From an uncultured Eubacteriales bacterium (GTDB lineage Bacteria; Bacillota; Clostridia; Oscillospirales; CAG-272): a stretch of DNA of 11,801 bases. Positions 1 to 5,979 of this stretch are shown one piece after another. The first letter of the stretch is position 1; the number at the start of each line of letters is the position of its first letter. The notes below the pieces were generated by a model that was given only the letters and a program-made list of their open reading frames with translations, ran no database searches and had not been told where the DNA came from. The stretch is from assembly GCA_900546315.1 (NCBI GenBank), contig URCP01000088.1, positions 1 to 11,801 of the forward strand. Reading direction: 5' to 3'. The position numbers were made by a program, and so were the translations under genes.

Positions 1-1079
1 GTTACCGCTCGCATACGCTGTTCCCATCCGCGTCGCTTCTGCCGACGGCGGACATGGTTACGCCGCAGGACGACAACAGCTTCCGCGCGACGAGCGACGT
101 GAATTACGTTCTGGCTGACAGTTCACTTATAGAAGCGTTGTCGAGCGACCTGTGGAGTTATAAAGTTACCGGCGATCCATACGAAATGCTGACCGATGAG
201 AGCGCGGTTATTGTGACAAATTACATAGGAAACAAGAAGGTCGCGAATTTCAAGGTGGGCGACACGATCAAAGTCGGCGCGTTCGCGGGTCAGAAGCGCG
301 CGGTCGACGACCAGCTCGAGGGCAAGAACCGACTCAGGCAGGAGCTCCAGTACTACAAAATGGATTATATAGAGCTGAGGGTCTGCGCGGTGATCGACGG
401 AATGTCAACCCTCGAGGGCGCGCCGATCTATATGTCGAAGTCGGCGTACCGTCAGGTGACGCGCAACGAGAACGCGGAGATAAAAACCGTCGATATATAC
501 ACAAATTACGACAATTCTATGGCGGAAACCAAGCAGATTTTCGACAATGTCCGCGCGTACACTTCCCTTTACAACGGTAAACTCGCGCTGACCGACAATC
601 ATACGTCGTCGAATTACCTTATCACGCGGTCGATGAACTACTACGCGCTGATTATCGCGATCTCGTTCCTGGTCCTCGCGATTTCGCCGCTGATCTGGTT
701 CTTCTCGCAGACGCTGTTCGTGAAGAAGCGCGAAAAGGAATTTTCGGTGCTCCTCTGGCTCGGCGCGATCAAGAACGACATCAAGAAGCTGTCGCGTGAG
801 AACGGACTTATGCTGGCTGGAGTTTCCATCGTTTCCTGCGTATTCCTGAGCTGGCTTATCATAACCATCGTTCAGCTTGCGGTGACGCGCATTCCGCCTG
901 TGCTCTACGGCGGTACAAGGTCGTATTATTACGGCGTGCACATTCCGATTCCGGCGCTCATCGCGAGCGTGCTGATGTCGATCGGCTGCGGTTACTTCTC
1001 GTCGATGCTCCCGCTCGGCGGATTCTTCAAGCGCTTCGCGGCGACCGAGAACAATCGCGAATATACCGGTGAGGAATGA
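1..1079 (+). CDS. FtsX-type ABC transporter permease, C-terminal part (5' end outside window)
   Basis: The reading frame is open from base 3 to the TGA at 1077-1079, with no start codon that looks real, so the gene begins before the window; the ATG at 54 is internal. About 359 residues are visible. The first ~205 form a soluble, probably extracytoplasmic domain. Three hydrophobic spans follow, at about visible residues 213-239, 268-294 and 315-339. Between the first two lies a basic cytoplasmic loop with the FtsX-type pattern KKREKEFSVLLWLGAIKNDI, where the ATPase is expected to dock. This is the classic carboxy-terminal half of a MacB/FtsX permease, which transmits ATP-driven motion to export or extract a peptide, lipid or lipoprotein substrate. 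The substrate cannot be read from the sequence. The ATPase gene follows after 44 bases on the same strand, which indicates an operon. No sensor kinase gene lies in the visible part. Confidence 0.88.
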   Translation, partial: YRSHTLFPSASLLPTADMVTPQDDNSFRATSDVNYVLADSSLIEALSSDLWSYKVTGDPYEMLTDESAVIVTNYIGNKKVANFKVGDTIKVGAFAGQKRAVDDQLEGKNRLRQELQYYKMDYIELRVCAVIDGMSTLEGAPIYMSKSAYRQVTRNENAEIKTVDIYTNYDNSMAETKQIFDNVRAYTSLYNGKLALTDNHTSSNYLITRSMNYYALIIAISFLVLAISPLIWFFSQTLFVKKREKEFSVLLWLGAIKNDIKKLSRENGLMLAGVSIVSCVFLSWLIITIVQLAVTRIPPVLYGGTRSYYYGVHIPIPALIASVLMSIGCGYFSSMLPLGGFFKRFAATENNREYTGEE

Positions 1080-1123
1080 AATTCTTCTGATTAAACTAAA
1101 ATATCTCCGAAAGGATAAAATAT

Positions 1124-1843
1124 ATGGGCACAATACTTAGCTGTGAGTCGGTGATCAAGCAGTACCGGCAGTACGACACGGTGGTGACGGCGGTGAACCG
1201 CGCGAATTTCACCGTGCAGGACAAGGAGTTCGTGGCGATAATCGGCGCGTCCGGCTCGGGAAAATCGACGCTGCTGCAAATCTGCGCGGGTCTCGACGTG
1301 CCGAATTCGGGGCGGGTGTTCATCCGCGGGCACGACCTGACGCAGATGTCGCCGGATGGGCTGAGCCGTTTCCGCGGCAGCTACACCGGATTCATATTTC
1401 AGAAACACAATCTGATACCGCAGTTCACCGCTCTCGAGAATATTCTCATTCCGACTGTGATGTGCAACAAACCCGACTATAGTTACGAGGAAAATCTGAA
1501 GAAACTGATAGATACGCTCCGGATCGGAGATCGTCTGCATCATCTGCCGAGTGAGCTGTCCGGCGGTCAGCAGCAGCGTGTCGCGATCGCGCGTGCTCTG
1601 ATAAATCGTCCGTCGGTCGTCTTCGCGGATGAGCCGACCGGAAATCTCGACCGCGCGAACGCCGACGAGGTGCTGTCGCTGCTGCTGAAAACGAAGGATC
1701 TGCTCGGCGTGACGATTATCATGGTGACGCACGACCTGTCGATAGCGGCGCACGCGGACCGCGTCCTCGTGATGGAGAACGGAATTCTCGAGCCGCTGAC
1801 CGGCTACAAGAAGGGCGAGCCGATAGTCTGGAACCGCCATTAA
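1124..1843 (+). CDS. ABC transporter ATP-binding protein, LolD/MacB-like
   Basis: This 239-residue ATPase has every expected motif: Walker A GASGSGKS at residues 41-48, Q-loop Gln93 (FQKHNLIPQ), signature LSGGQQQR at 145-152, Walker B VVFADE at 165-170 followed by the D-loop region PTGNLD, and the switch histidine in VTHD (His203). The PTGNLD version and the length are typical of the LolD/MacB/DevA group that partners FtsX-type permeases, which fits the permease directly upstream. It should dimerise at the inner face of the membrane and power the permease. The ATG at 1124 is preceded by AAAGGA with eight bases of spacing. The 44-base gap to the permease shows no terminator, so the two are likely co-transcribed. 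The short tail after residue 220 has no recognisable domain. Substrate unknown. Confidence 0.93.
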   Translation: MGTILSCESVIKQYRQYDTVVTAVNRANFTVQDKEFVAIIGASGSGKSTLLQICAGLDVPNSGRVFIRGHDLTQMSPDGLSRFRGSYTGFIFQKHNLIPQFTALENILIPTVMCNKPDYSYEENLKKLIDTLRIGDRLHHLPSELSGGQQQRVAIARALINRPSVVFADEPTGNLDRANADEVLSLLLKTKDLLGVTIIMVTHDLSIAAHADRVLVMENGILEPLTGYKKGEPIVWNRH

Positions 1844-1851
1844 TTGCGGAA

Positions 1852-1884
1852 TATTTCGCTAATAACGAAATAATTTCTGAAATT
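1852..1884. repeat. Two AT-rich inverted repeats after the ABC ATPase gene
   Basis: TATTTCG (1852-1858) pairs with CGAAATA (1866-1872) across a 7-base loop. Next to it AATTTC (1872-1877) pairs with GAAATT (1879-1884). Both stems are weak and no clear T-run follows, so I do not call a rho-independent terminator. They fill the ATPase-birA gap and could act as a weak terminator or RNA 3'-end structure. Confidence 0.3.
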
Positions 1885-1910
1885 GCAAAAATTAAAGAAT
1901 AATTTATGCT
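1883..1910 (+). promoter_or_regulatory. Possible weak promoter for birA
   Basis: TTGCAA at 1883-1888 and TATGCT at 1905-1910 are separated by 16 bases, in the 117-base gap before birA. The match to a sigma-A promoter is modest. An alternative is read-through from the ABC operon. Confidence 0.25.
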
Positions 1911-1934
1911 CCGGGCGTCGAAAGAGGTCCGGAG
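1909..1934 (+). repeat. Small hairpin in the birA leader
   Basis: CTCCGG (1909-1914) and CCGGAG (1929-1934) form a six-pair GC-rich stem with a 14-base loop. The right arm contains GGAG, the Shine-Dalgarno candidate for the alternative GTG start at 1940, so folding would hide that site. The preferred ATG at 1961 uses a different site and would stay free. Functional meaning is unproven. Confidence 0.35.
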
Positions 1935-1960
1935 TAAACGTGCGTAACAAGGAAAAGAAA

Positions 1961-3034
1961 ATGGGAATCAAGGAAAAAGTACTCGAAAAATTGATCGAAT
2001 CTGACGATTATATATCGGGCGAGGATATGGCGGAGCAGCTCGGAGTGACCCGCGCGGCGGTCTGGAAGGCTATTAAATCACTGACCGAGGAGGACGAACT
2101 GAACATTGAAGCCGTTCGGAAAGTCGGTTATCGCCTGCTCGACAACAAGCGAAATCTACTCTCGCGCACGCTTGACAGCGATAAAATAGCCGAAATGCTA
2201 GCGAACGACGATAATTTCACGCTCGACAGAATAGAAGCTTACCGGAAAATTGATTCGACAAACCTCGAGGCGCGCCGTCTCGCGTCGGAAATGACGGGAT
2301 TTGTGCAGAATCACGAAAAATCGCGCGATATGCTGATTGTCGCGACCGAGCAGACGGCGGGTCGCGGGCGTCTCGGAAGGCGCTTCTACTCACCGGAGGG
2401 CTGCGGGCTCTATATGTCACTGCTTCTCCACCCGACCGCGAGCGCCGGGGAATCGACCTTCATAACGACCGCCGCTGCTGCCGCTGCCGCGCACGTGATA
2501 GACAGATTGACCGGTCGGAAAACAATGATAAAATGGGTAAATGATATTTACATTGGTGACAGAAAGGTTTGCGGAATTTTAACGGAAGCGCAGCTTGGTC
2601 TTGAGACCGGGCGGCTCGAGTACGCGGTGCTCGGGATGGGCTTCAACCTGTTCGAGCCGGAGGGTGGCTACCCGCCGGAGACCGGTCACGCGGGCGCGAT
2701 CTTCGGTGAATCGGACGATAAAACAGCGATTCCGGAGGACATTTTCAACCGTTTCGCCGCGGAAATCACCCGCGAGTTCTACAAATTATATCATCAGAAT
2801 CCTGCGTCCGGACGACAGCTTGACCCCGAAAGCTACCTCGAGGAGTACCGCGCGCGGAATTATCTCGCCGGAAAAGAAGTGACGGTTCACCTGACCGCGT
2901 CGGCGGACAATGATGGAATGTCCGAATTTCCGGCGGAAGTTATCGGGATTGACGATGAATTCTCATTGATTGTCAGAAAAAAAGACGGTTCCGAGGCAAA
3001 GCTCGCGTCCGGAGAGGTTACTTTGAAGTTCTGA
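1961..3034 (+). CDS. birA: Biotin--[acetyl-CoA carboxylase] ligase / biotin repressor, BirA
   Basis: The 357-residue protein attaches biotin, via biotinyl-AMP, to the carrier lysine of biotin-dependent carboxylases, and its N-terminal DNA-binding domain suggests it also represses biotin genes. A winged helix-turn-helix lies at about residues 18-60 (ISGEDMAEQLGVTRAAVWKA). The catalytic domain shows the biotinyl-AMP loop GRGRLGR (134-140) followed by SPEGCGLYMSLLL, and KWVNDIYIG with the key lysine at 191. The C-terminal SH3-like domain covers about 298-357. The usual tryptophan after GRGRLGR is phenylalanine here, a mild variation. I chose ATG 1961 because AAGGAAAA lies just upstream and the protein then begins right at the HTH domain. 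The open frame extends back to a TTG at 1883, and GTG 1940 is a second possible start preceded by GGAG. No biotin synthesis gene is in the window. Confidence 0.95.
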   Translation: MGIKEKVLEKLIESDDYISGEDMAEQLGVTRAAVWKAIKSLTEEDELNIEAVRKVGYRLLDNKRNLLSRTLDSDKIAEMLANDDNFTLDRIEAYRKIDSTNLEARRLASEMTGFVQNHEKSRDMLIVATEQTAGRGRLGRRFYSPEGCGLYMSLLLHPTASAGESTFITTAAAAAAAHVIDRLTGRKTMIKWVNDIYIGDRKVCGILTEAQLGLETGRLEYAVLGMGFNLFEPEGGYPPETGHAGAIFGESDDKTAIPEDIFNRFAAEITREFYKLYHQNPASGRQLDPESYLEEYRARNYLAGKEVTVHLTASADNDGMSEFPAEVIGIDDEFSLIVRKKDGSEAKLASGEVTLKF

Positions 3035-3051
3035 ACAGACAATAAATGGAA

Positions 3052-3090
3052 TAAAAAACAAGAAAAGCCGCGTATTCCAGCGACTTTTCT
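3052..3090 (-). terminator. Terminator between birA and the lysis cassette, best oriented for the cassette
   Basis: AGAAAAGCCGC (3061-3071) pairs with GCGACTTTTCT (3080-3090) with one mismatch and an 8-base loop. On the minus strand the hairpin is followed by a T-rich tract (the complement of AATAAAAAACAAG), so it is a good rho-independent terminator for the holin gene, whose stop codon lies only six bases away. On the plus strand the following bases are only moderately T-rich, but the same hairpin probably also stops birA transcripts. Confidence 0.75.
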
Positions 3091-3096
3091 CATCAT

Positions 3097-3405
3097 TTAT
3101 TCCTCCTCGTTTTTCGGAAGGGTTTCGTCCATCCGTTCTTTCGCCTCTTCAATGAGGTCGGAAACGGTGCCGCTCGAGATGAGCAGCTTCGACGCGGTCG
3201 GGAGCATCGAGTAGATTTTCGCGGTTACGTCGGACTTTTTGATCGGTCCGGTTTTCGCGCCGTACTCTTTCTCGGCGTTGACGACGAGGCTGAGGACGAG
3301 CTCGCGGATGAGCCCGATCTGCCCGCGTCTCGCGAGGACCGCGACTGTGATAAGTATCGCGAGCGCCGCGAGAATCAGGTCGAGATTGCTGAAAATTACA
3401 TTCAT
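3097..3405 (-). CDS. LLH-family phage-type holin
   Basis: The 102-residue protein has one N-terminal membrane span (about residues 7-26, LDLILAALAILITVAVLA), followed by a charged, helical cytoplasmic region containing VVNAEKEYG and SDLIEEAKERMDETLP. This resembles the LL-H phage holin family of Firmicutes phages: one span, then an alpha-helical tail with a conserved Ala-Glu region. The assignment rests on my memory of the family and on position, directly downstream of a lysozyme gene. Holins open the membrane so that an endolysin without signal peptide can reach the wall. The ATG at 3403-3405 has a near-perfect Shine-Dalgarno site, AAAGGAGGTGA, with eight bases of spacing. A GTG at 3412-3414 overlaps that site and is rejected as start. 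It is the last gene of a three-gene minus-strand operon and is followed at once by a terminator. Confidence 0.72.
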   Translation of the reverse strand: MNVIFSNLDLILAALAILITVAVLARRGQIGLIRELVLSLVVNAEKEYGAKTGPIKKSDVTAKIYSMLPTASKLLISSGTVSDLIEEAKERMDETLPKNEEE

Positions 3406-3444
3406 CTGTTTCACCTCCTTTCAGTGACGATTGTATACGTAAAT

Positions 3445-4335
3445 TCAATTAACAAGCATAGCCGTGTAGAGCTTCCGGAACAGGTCGTCGGCGTACTTGT
3501 AACCGAGGAGATACGAGATGTCGTCGTTCTTCAGTCCGCAGTGCAGCCTGATGAGCGGGGCGAGCCGCTTTGTCGATGGGTCGCGGATCGGCTTGAGCGT
3601 CCGCACGACGATTTTATCAGCAAATTGCACAAGAATGTCATCGCCGTTCGCTCGTCCGGCGATGAACCGGAATGTCTGCTCCTCGAGCCCGCAGCGTTCC
3701 CTGACGATGAGCTTCGCGAGCGGCGCGTAACCGAAGTCGAGGTCGAACCGCCCGGGCACGCAGCTGAGGCTGCCGGACGATGTGTACTGGTGAATCGCCA
3801 GTTTGTCGCCCGCGTCGGTCGGCTTCGAGAGTGATTTTCCGTAATGCGCCTGCCAGACCGGGAACGGAATTTTGTCTAAATCGACGAAATTCCGGATGTG
3901 ATCGGTGTTCGTGTAGTGACAAGCCGCGTACCCCGCCTTCTGAACGATCGAGCAGAACTCCGAAATGAGCCGGCTGAGCCCGTCGCGCGACAGCTTTTCG
4001 AGCCACGGGTTCCCGTAATTTTCGGCGTCGCACGCGAGATAAAGCGTGATTTTGTCGCGGTACGGCGCGACGGTTTTCAGGAAAAACTCCGCTTCGGCGC
4101 GGCATTCCGCGGAGTCTGACGCGGTCAGAAAATGGTAAACTCCAAACGGAATCCCTGCTTTTGCCAGTCCCTCTACATTTCTCCTGAATTTCGGGTCCTC
4201 GAAGAGGTAGTGCTTTCCGTTAATCGAGCGCCCCTGCGACGCTTTGGCCATTGCGAAGCGGATTCCGGCGCGCTTCATTGCGTCAAAATCGAGGTCGCCG
4301 TTGAAAGTTGAGATGTCAGTTCCGAATAGTGGCAT
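3445..4335 (-). CDS. GH25 lysozyme (endolysin) with a duplicated C-terminal motif
   Basis: The 296-residue protein is an N-acetylmuramidase of glycoside hydrolase family 25, which cuts the glycan strands of peptidoglycan. The GH25 barrel occupies about residues 1-205: it starts with FGTDISTFNG (Asp7), has the catalytic pair in YLACDAEN (Asp103, Glu105), AIHQYTSSG near 180-188 and GRFDLDFGY near 196-203. There is no signal peptide, as expected for an endolysin released through a holin. The last 90 residues carry two copies of a motif, 215-242 and 266-293, both with CGL at the start, a central Gly and an Asp-Asp pair. They may bind the cell wall, but this is inference. The ATG has AAGGAG six bases upstream. 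The gene lies 27 bases after the small membrane protein gene and 39 bases before the holin. Confidence 0.92.
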   Translation of the reverse strand: MPLFGTDISTFNGDLDFDAMKRAGIRFAMAKASQGRSINGKHYLFEDPKFRRNVEGLAKAGIPFGVYHFLTASDSAECRAEAEFFLKTVAPYRDKITLYLACDAENYGNPWLEKLSRDGLSRLISEFCSIVQKAGYAACHYTNTDHIRNFVDLDKIPFPVWQAHYGKSLSKPTDAGDKLAIHQYTSSGSLSCVPGRFDLDFGYAPLAKLIVRERCGLEEQTFRFIAGRANGDDILVQFADKIVVRTLKPIRDPSTKRLAPLIRLHCGLKNDDISYLLGYKYADDLFRKLYTAMLVN

Positions 4336-4362
4336 AATATACTCCTTAATTGTAAATTAATT

Positions 4363-4698
4363 TCATCTGGAATGTAAATATTCCGCTGATTTTTCGCGAA
4401 TGAATTCGTCAAGATGCTCTCTCGAGGCTTTCACCGCTTCGAGTTCGTCCTTGCAGCAGGTCTTTCCGCTCAGTTTGCGCAGCTGCGCGGTGTTTTCAGA
4501 CGACAGATCGGCGCAGCCCGTGAGCAGCTCTACAGCTATCATGTTTTCACGGATCCGGTCCTGTTCCCTTTTGTCGAGCTTTTTCTCGAACCGGTCGATT
4601 CGCCTGAGGATGATTCCCGCGACAATCGACGCGCCGCCGATGAACCCGAAGACCGACGCGAGCGCCCGGAAGATTTCGCTGTTCTCCATTATCAGCAT
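4363..4698 (-). CDS. Small one-span membrane protein of the lysis cassette (holin-like or lysis accessory)
   Basis: The 111-residue protein has an N-terminal membrane span at about residues 10-31 (RALASVFGFIGGASIVAGII), a strongly charged, probably coiled-coil stretch (LRRIDRFEKKLDKREQDRIR), then a soluble region with three cysteines (Cys62, Cys81, Cys82) and an acidic C-terminal helix. From memory the layout resembles small phage-borne proteins encoded just upstream of endolysins in clostridial phages, but I cannot name a family with confidence. A role as holin partner, antiholin or membrane regulator of the lysozyme is inferred from position. The open frame reaches back to 4743, but ATG 4698 is preferred because AAAGGAGG lies just upstream; ATG 4689 would give a longer spacing and is the alternative. 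It is the first gene of the cassette, behind an extended -10 promoter. Confidence 0.6.
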   Translation of the reverse strand: MLIMENSEIFRALASVFGFIGGASIVAGIILRRIDRFEKKLDKREQDRIRENMIAVELLTGCADLSSENTAQLRKLSGKTCCKDELEAVKASREHLDEFIREKSAEYLHSR

Positions 4699-4731
4699 AT
4701 GCCTCCTTTCACCTGTTTGTTTTGTGAGATA

Positions 4732-4740
4732 ATTATAGCA
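4732..4740 (-). promoter_or_regulatory. Extended -10 promoter of the lysis cassette
   Basis: On the minus strand the sequence reads TGCTATAAT, a perfect -10 hexamer with the TGn extension, 34 bases before the preferred start at 4698. I find no good -35 box at 16-18 bases, which is common for extended -10 promoters. The first transcribed base should be near 4725. Confidence 0.65.
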
Positions 4741-4752
4741 CATCCGGACGTG
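4739..4752. promoter_or_regulatory. Imperfect palindrome overlapping the lysis cassette promoter
   Basis: CACATCCGGACGTG is a 14-base dyad with a single mismatched pair (A4742/C4749). It abuts the -10 box and covers the spacer region of the promoter, a good place for a repressor. No regulator gene can be linked to it from this window. Confidence 0.35.
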
Positions 4753-4867
4753 TCACCGCCATTCAGTCCATATCAGAAAGTGTCGGCAATTTGTTTGAAA
4801 ATTCATATACTAAAATAAATAGATTAAGCAAAAACAAATAATTATGTAAGTAATGCCAAAAATCCGT
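4753..4867. other. AT-rich intergenic spacer
   Basis: This stretch lies between the lysis cassette promoter and the terminator of the CBM9 gene. I see no open frame with a ribosome binding site, no tRNA and no attachment-site repeat in it. Confidence 0.6.
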
Positions 4868-4914
4868 ACAAAAAAAGACCTCACGCGTTGCCGTTGGGCA
4901 TTGCGCAAGGTCTT
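4868..4914 (-). terminator. Rho-independent terminator of the CBM9 protein gene
   Basis: AAGACCT (4875-4881) pairs with AGGTCTT (4908-4914). After a two-base internal mismatch the stem continues with CGC/GCG, and an inner GCC/GGC stem closes a GTTG loop. On the minus strand the hairpin is followed by a run of seven T (the A-run at 4870-4876). It lies just downstream of the stop at 4952. Confidence 0.88.
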
Positions 4915-4951
4915 GGTTCTCTCAGATATTATACGTTTTGACAGTAAATAA

Positions 4952-5815
4952 TCAGTGCTTTTTCGCGCGGACACAGACGAACAGCGCGCCTGCGGCAGCG
5001 AGCGAGATGACGGCGACGGACGTTATATCAGCTGTAGCCGGCACGGGAGCGTCAACAGGAGCCTCAATTTTTTCGCCGAGAGTCAGTGTGATTCCGTGGT
5101 CGGCAGGACCCCAATCGTATTCGACGTCGTCGCCGGTGCGAGTGGTTCCGAACGCGTTAGTAATCTGTCCATCGGTTCCATGATCAAGGTAGCACATCAT
5201 CATGTTGATTTTTGTGCCTTTGGTGATATTGACGGTAGTTCCCGCCTTCGCCTGAAGGTCGGCGTTAAGGGTCGACCATTCGAGCATCAGCTCGAAATTC
5301 CAACCTTTGGTTGTTTTGACGGTCGATATGTAAACGCCCTCGCCGTTGTGCATGATGGCGTCGTTCGCGGACTCCTGGCGCTGGACTATCGGGTTCGTCT
5401 CGTTGCAGCCGAACGAGTAGAAAATCGCTCTATTGTTGTCGGTATCGTAGAAGGTCTGACCGAGGTCGATCGAGACCTGGAACGCGTCGCCGTCGTATGA
5501 ACCTTCATTGGACGCCACAAACGTCGAATCAACGACCTCACCGGCGAGATATAATCCCTTCTCGTCCCAGAAAACCTTGACGTCGGTGTTGAAGTCTCCG
5601 GGAACCGCGCCGACCCACGCCTTCGCGGTCGCGGAGCTGAAGTTGACGACGCCCGCGCCGTCCCATTCACCGTCGGAAATTTTACCGTCAATTGTCGGAG
5701 TGCCGCGCGGAACCTCGACGTTTCCGACCGCGCTCATCGCGGAGATCGAGGACGCGAATAGTGCGCATATTGCGGTGGAGGTGATGAATTTTGTGAAAAA
5801 GCCGATTTTTTTCAT
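4952..5815 (-). CDS. Secreted, membrane- or wall-anchored protein with a CBM9-like (DUF1083) domain
   Basis: The 287-residue protein starts with a signal peptide (MKKIGFFTKF, then a hydrophobic core; cleavage near residues 26-29). Residues 35-247 look like a CBM9-type beta-sandwich: PTIDGKISDGEWDGA, DVKVFWDEKGLYLAGEVVDS, the DGDAFQVSIDLG strand and a GWNFELMLEWSTL strand are family hallmarks. Such domains bind sugars or occur in surface proteins of carbohydrate degraders; no catalytic domain is attached. The C-terminus reads PVPATAD (257-263), a hydrophobic span (about 264-282) and the basic tail RAKKH, giving a membrane anchor or a degenerate sortase-like signal. The ATG has AAGGAAGG eight bases upstream. 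It diverges from an AraC-family regulator gene, a likely local controller. Its ligand is unknown; surface sugar capture is inference. Confidence 0.82.
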   Translation of the reverse strand: MKKIGFFTKFITSTAICALFASSISAMSAVGNVEVPRGTPTIDGKISDGEWDGAGVVNFSSATAKAWVGAVPGDFNTDVKVFWDEKGLYLAGEVVDSTFVASNEGSYDGDAFQVSIDLGQTFYDTDNNRAIFYSFGCNETNPIVQRQESANDAIMHNGEGVYISTVKTTKGWNFELMLEWSTLNADLQAKAGTTVNITKGTKINMMMCYLDHGTDGQITNAFGTTRTGDDVEYDWGPADHGITLTLGEKIEAPVDAPVPATADITSVAVISLAAAGALFVCVRAKKH

Positions 5816-5841
5816 GATATATACCTTCCTTTTGTGATATT

Positions 5842-5853
5842 ACGCTCAAGCGT
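5842..5853. promoter_or_regulatory. Dyad in the leader of the CBM9 gene
   Basis: ACGCTCAAGCGT is an inverted repeat with five-base arms (ACGCT/AGCGT) and a two-base centre. It sits between the -10 box and the ribosome binding site of the minus-strand gene, so a bound protein would block transcription there. It could be an operator, but the usual AraC-type sites are direct repeats, so another regulator may be involved. Confidence 0.35.
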
Positions 5854-5860
5854 TATCTAT

Positions 5861-5869
5861 ATTATAGCA
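5861..5869 (-). promoter_or_regulatory. Extended -10 promoter of the CBM9 gene
   Basis: The minus strand reads TGCTATAAT, a perfect extended -10 about 46 bases before the ATG. At 17 bases upstream the -35 region (TGGCGC) is poor, suggesting dependence on the extended -10 or on an activator such as the divergent AraC protein. Eleven bases (TGTGCTATAAT) are identical to the lysis cassette promoter. Confidence 0.65.
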
Positions 5870-5929
5870 CAAGACTCTCGTTCGCGCCATGAAAAAAGTG
5901 CCTAAAAACATTGCTTTTTTGACATAATA

Positions 5930-5958
5930 TTGATTTGGCTGCCGCGGTGTGATATAAT
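5930..5958 (+). promoter_or_regulatory. Promoter of the AraC-family gene
   Basis: TTGATT (5930-5935), a 17-base spacer and TATAAT (5953-5958) with a TGn extension form a strong sigma-A promoter. Transcription should start near 5965, about 15 bases before the ATG. Confidence 0.75.
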
Positions 5959-5979
5959 ATTTGTAGTGGAGGAAATGAA

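Noticed and set aside
405..1133. Long minus-strand open frame of 242 codons opposite the permease gene
   Set aside because: Its protein is rich in Arg and His with no domain, as expected for the shadow of a GC-rich gene; the plus-strand permease has clear spans and motifs.
1844..1960. Biotin operator (BirA box) upstream of birA
   Set aside because: The typical TTGTnAACC and GGTTnACAA half-sites are absent.
3424..3834. Plus-strand open frame opposite the lysozyme gene, considered as an antisense small protein
   Set aside because: No ribosome binding site and no recognisable domain; the lysozyme reading is certain.
3052..4867. Complete prophage or integrated element
   Set aside because: No integrase, terminase, capsid or tail gene, no tRNA and no direct repeats at the edges were seen, so only a lysis cassette is claimed.
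5919..5924. TTGACA as the -35 box of the AraC gene
   Set aside because: It is 28 bases from the TATAAT at 5953; TTGATT at 5930 has the correct 17-base spacing.
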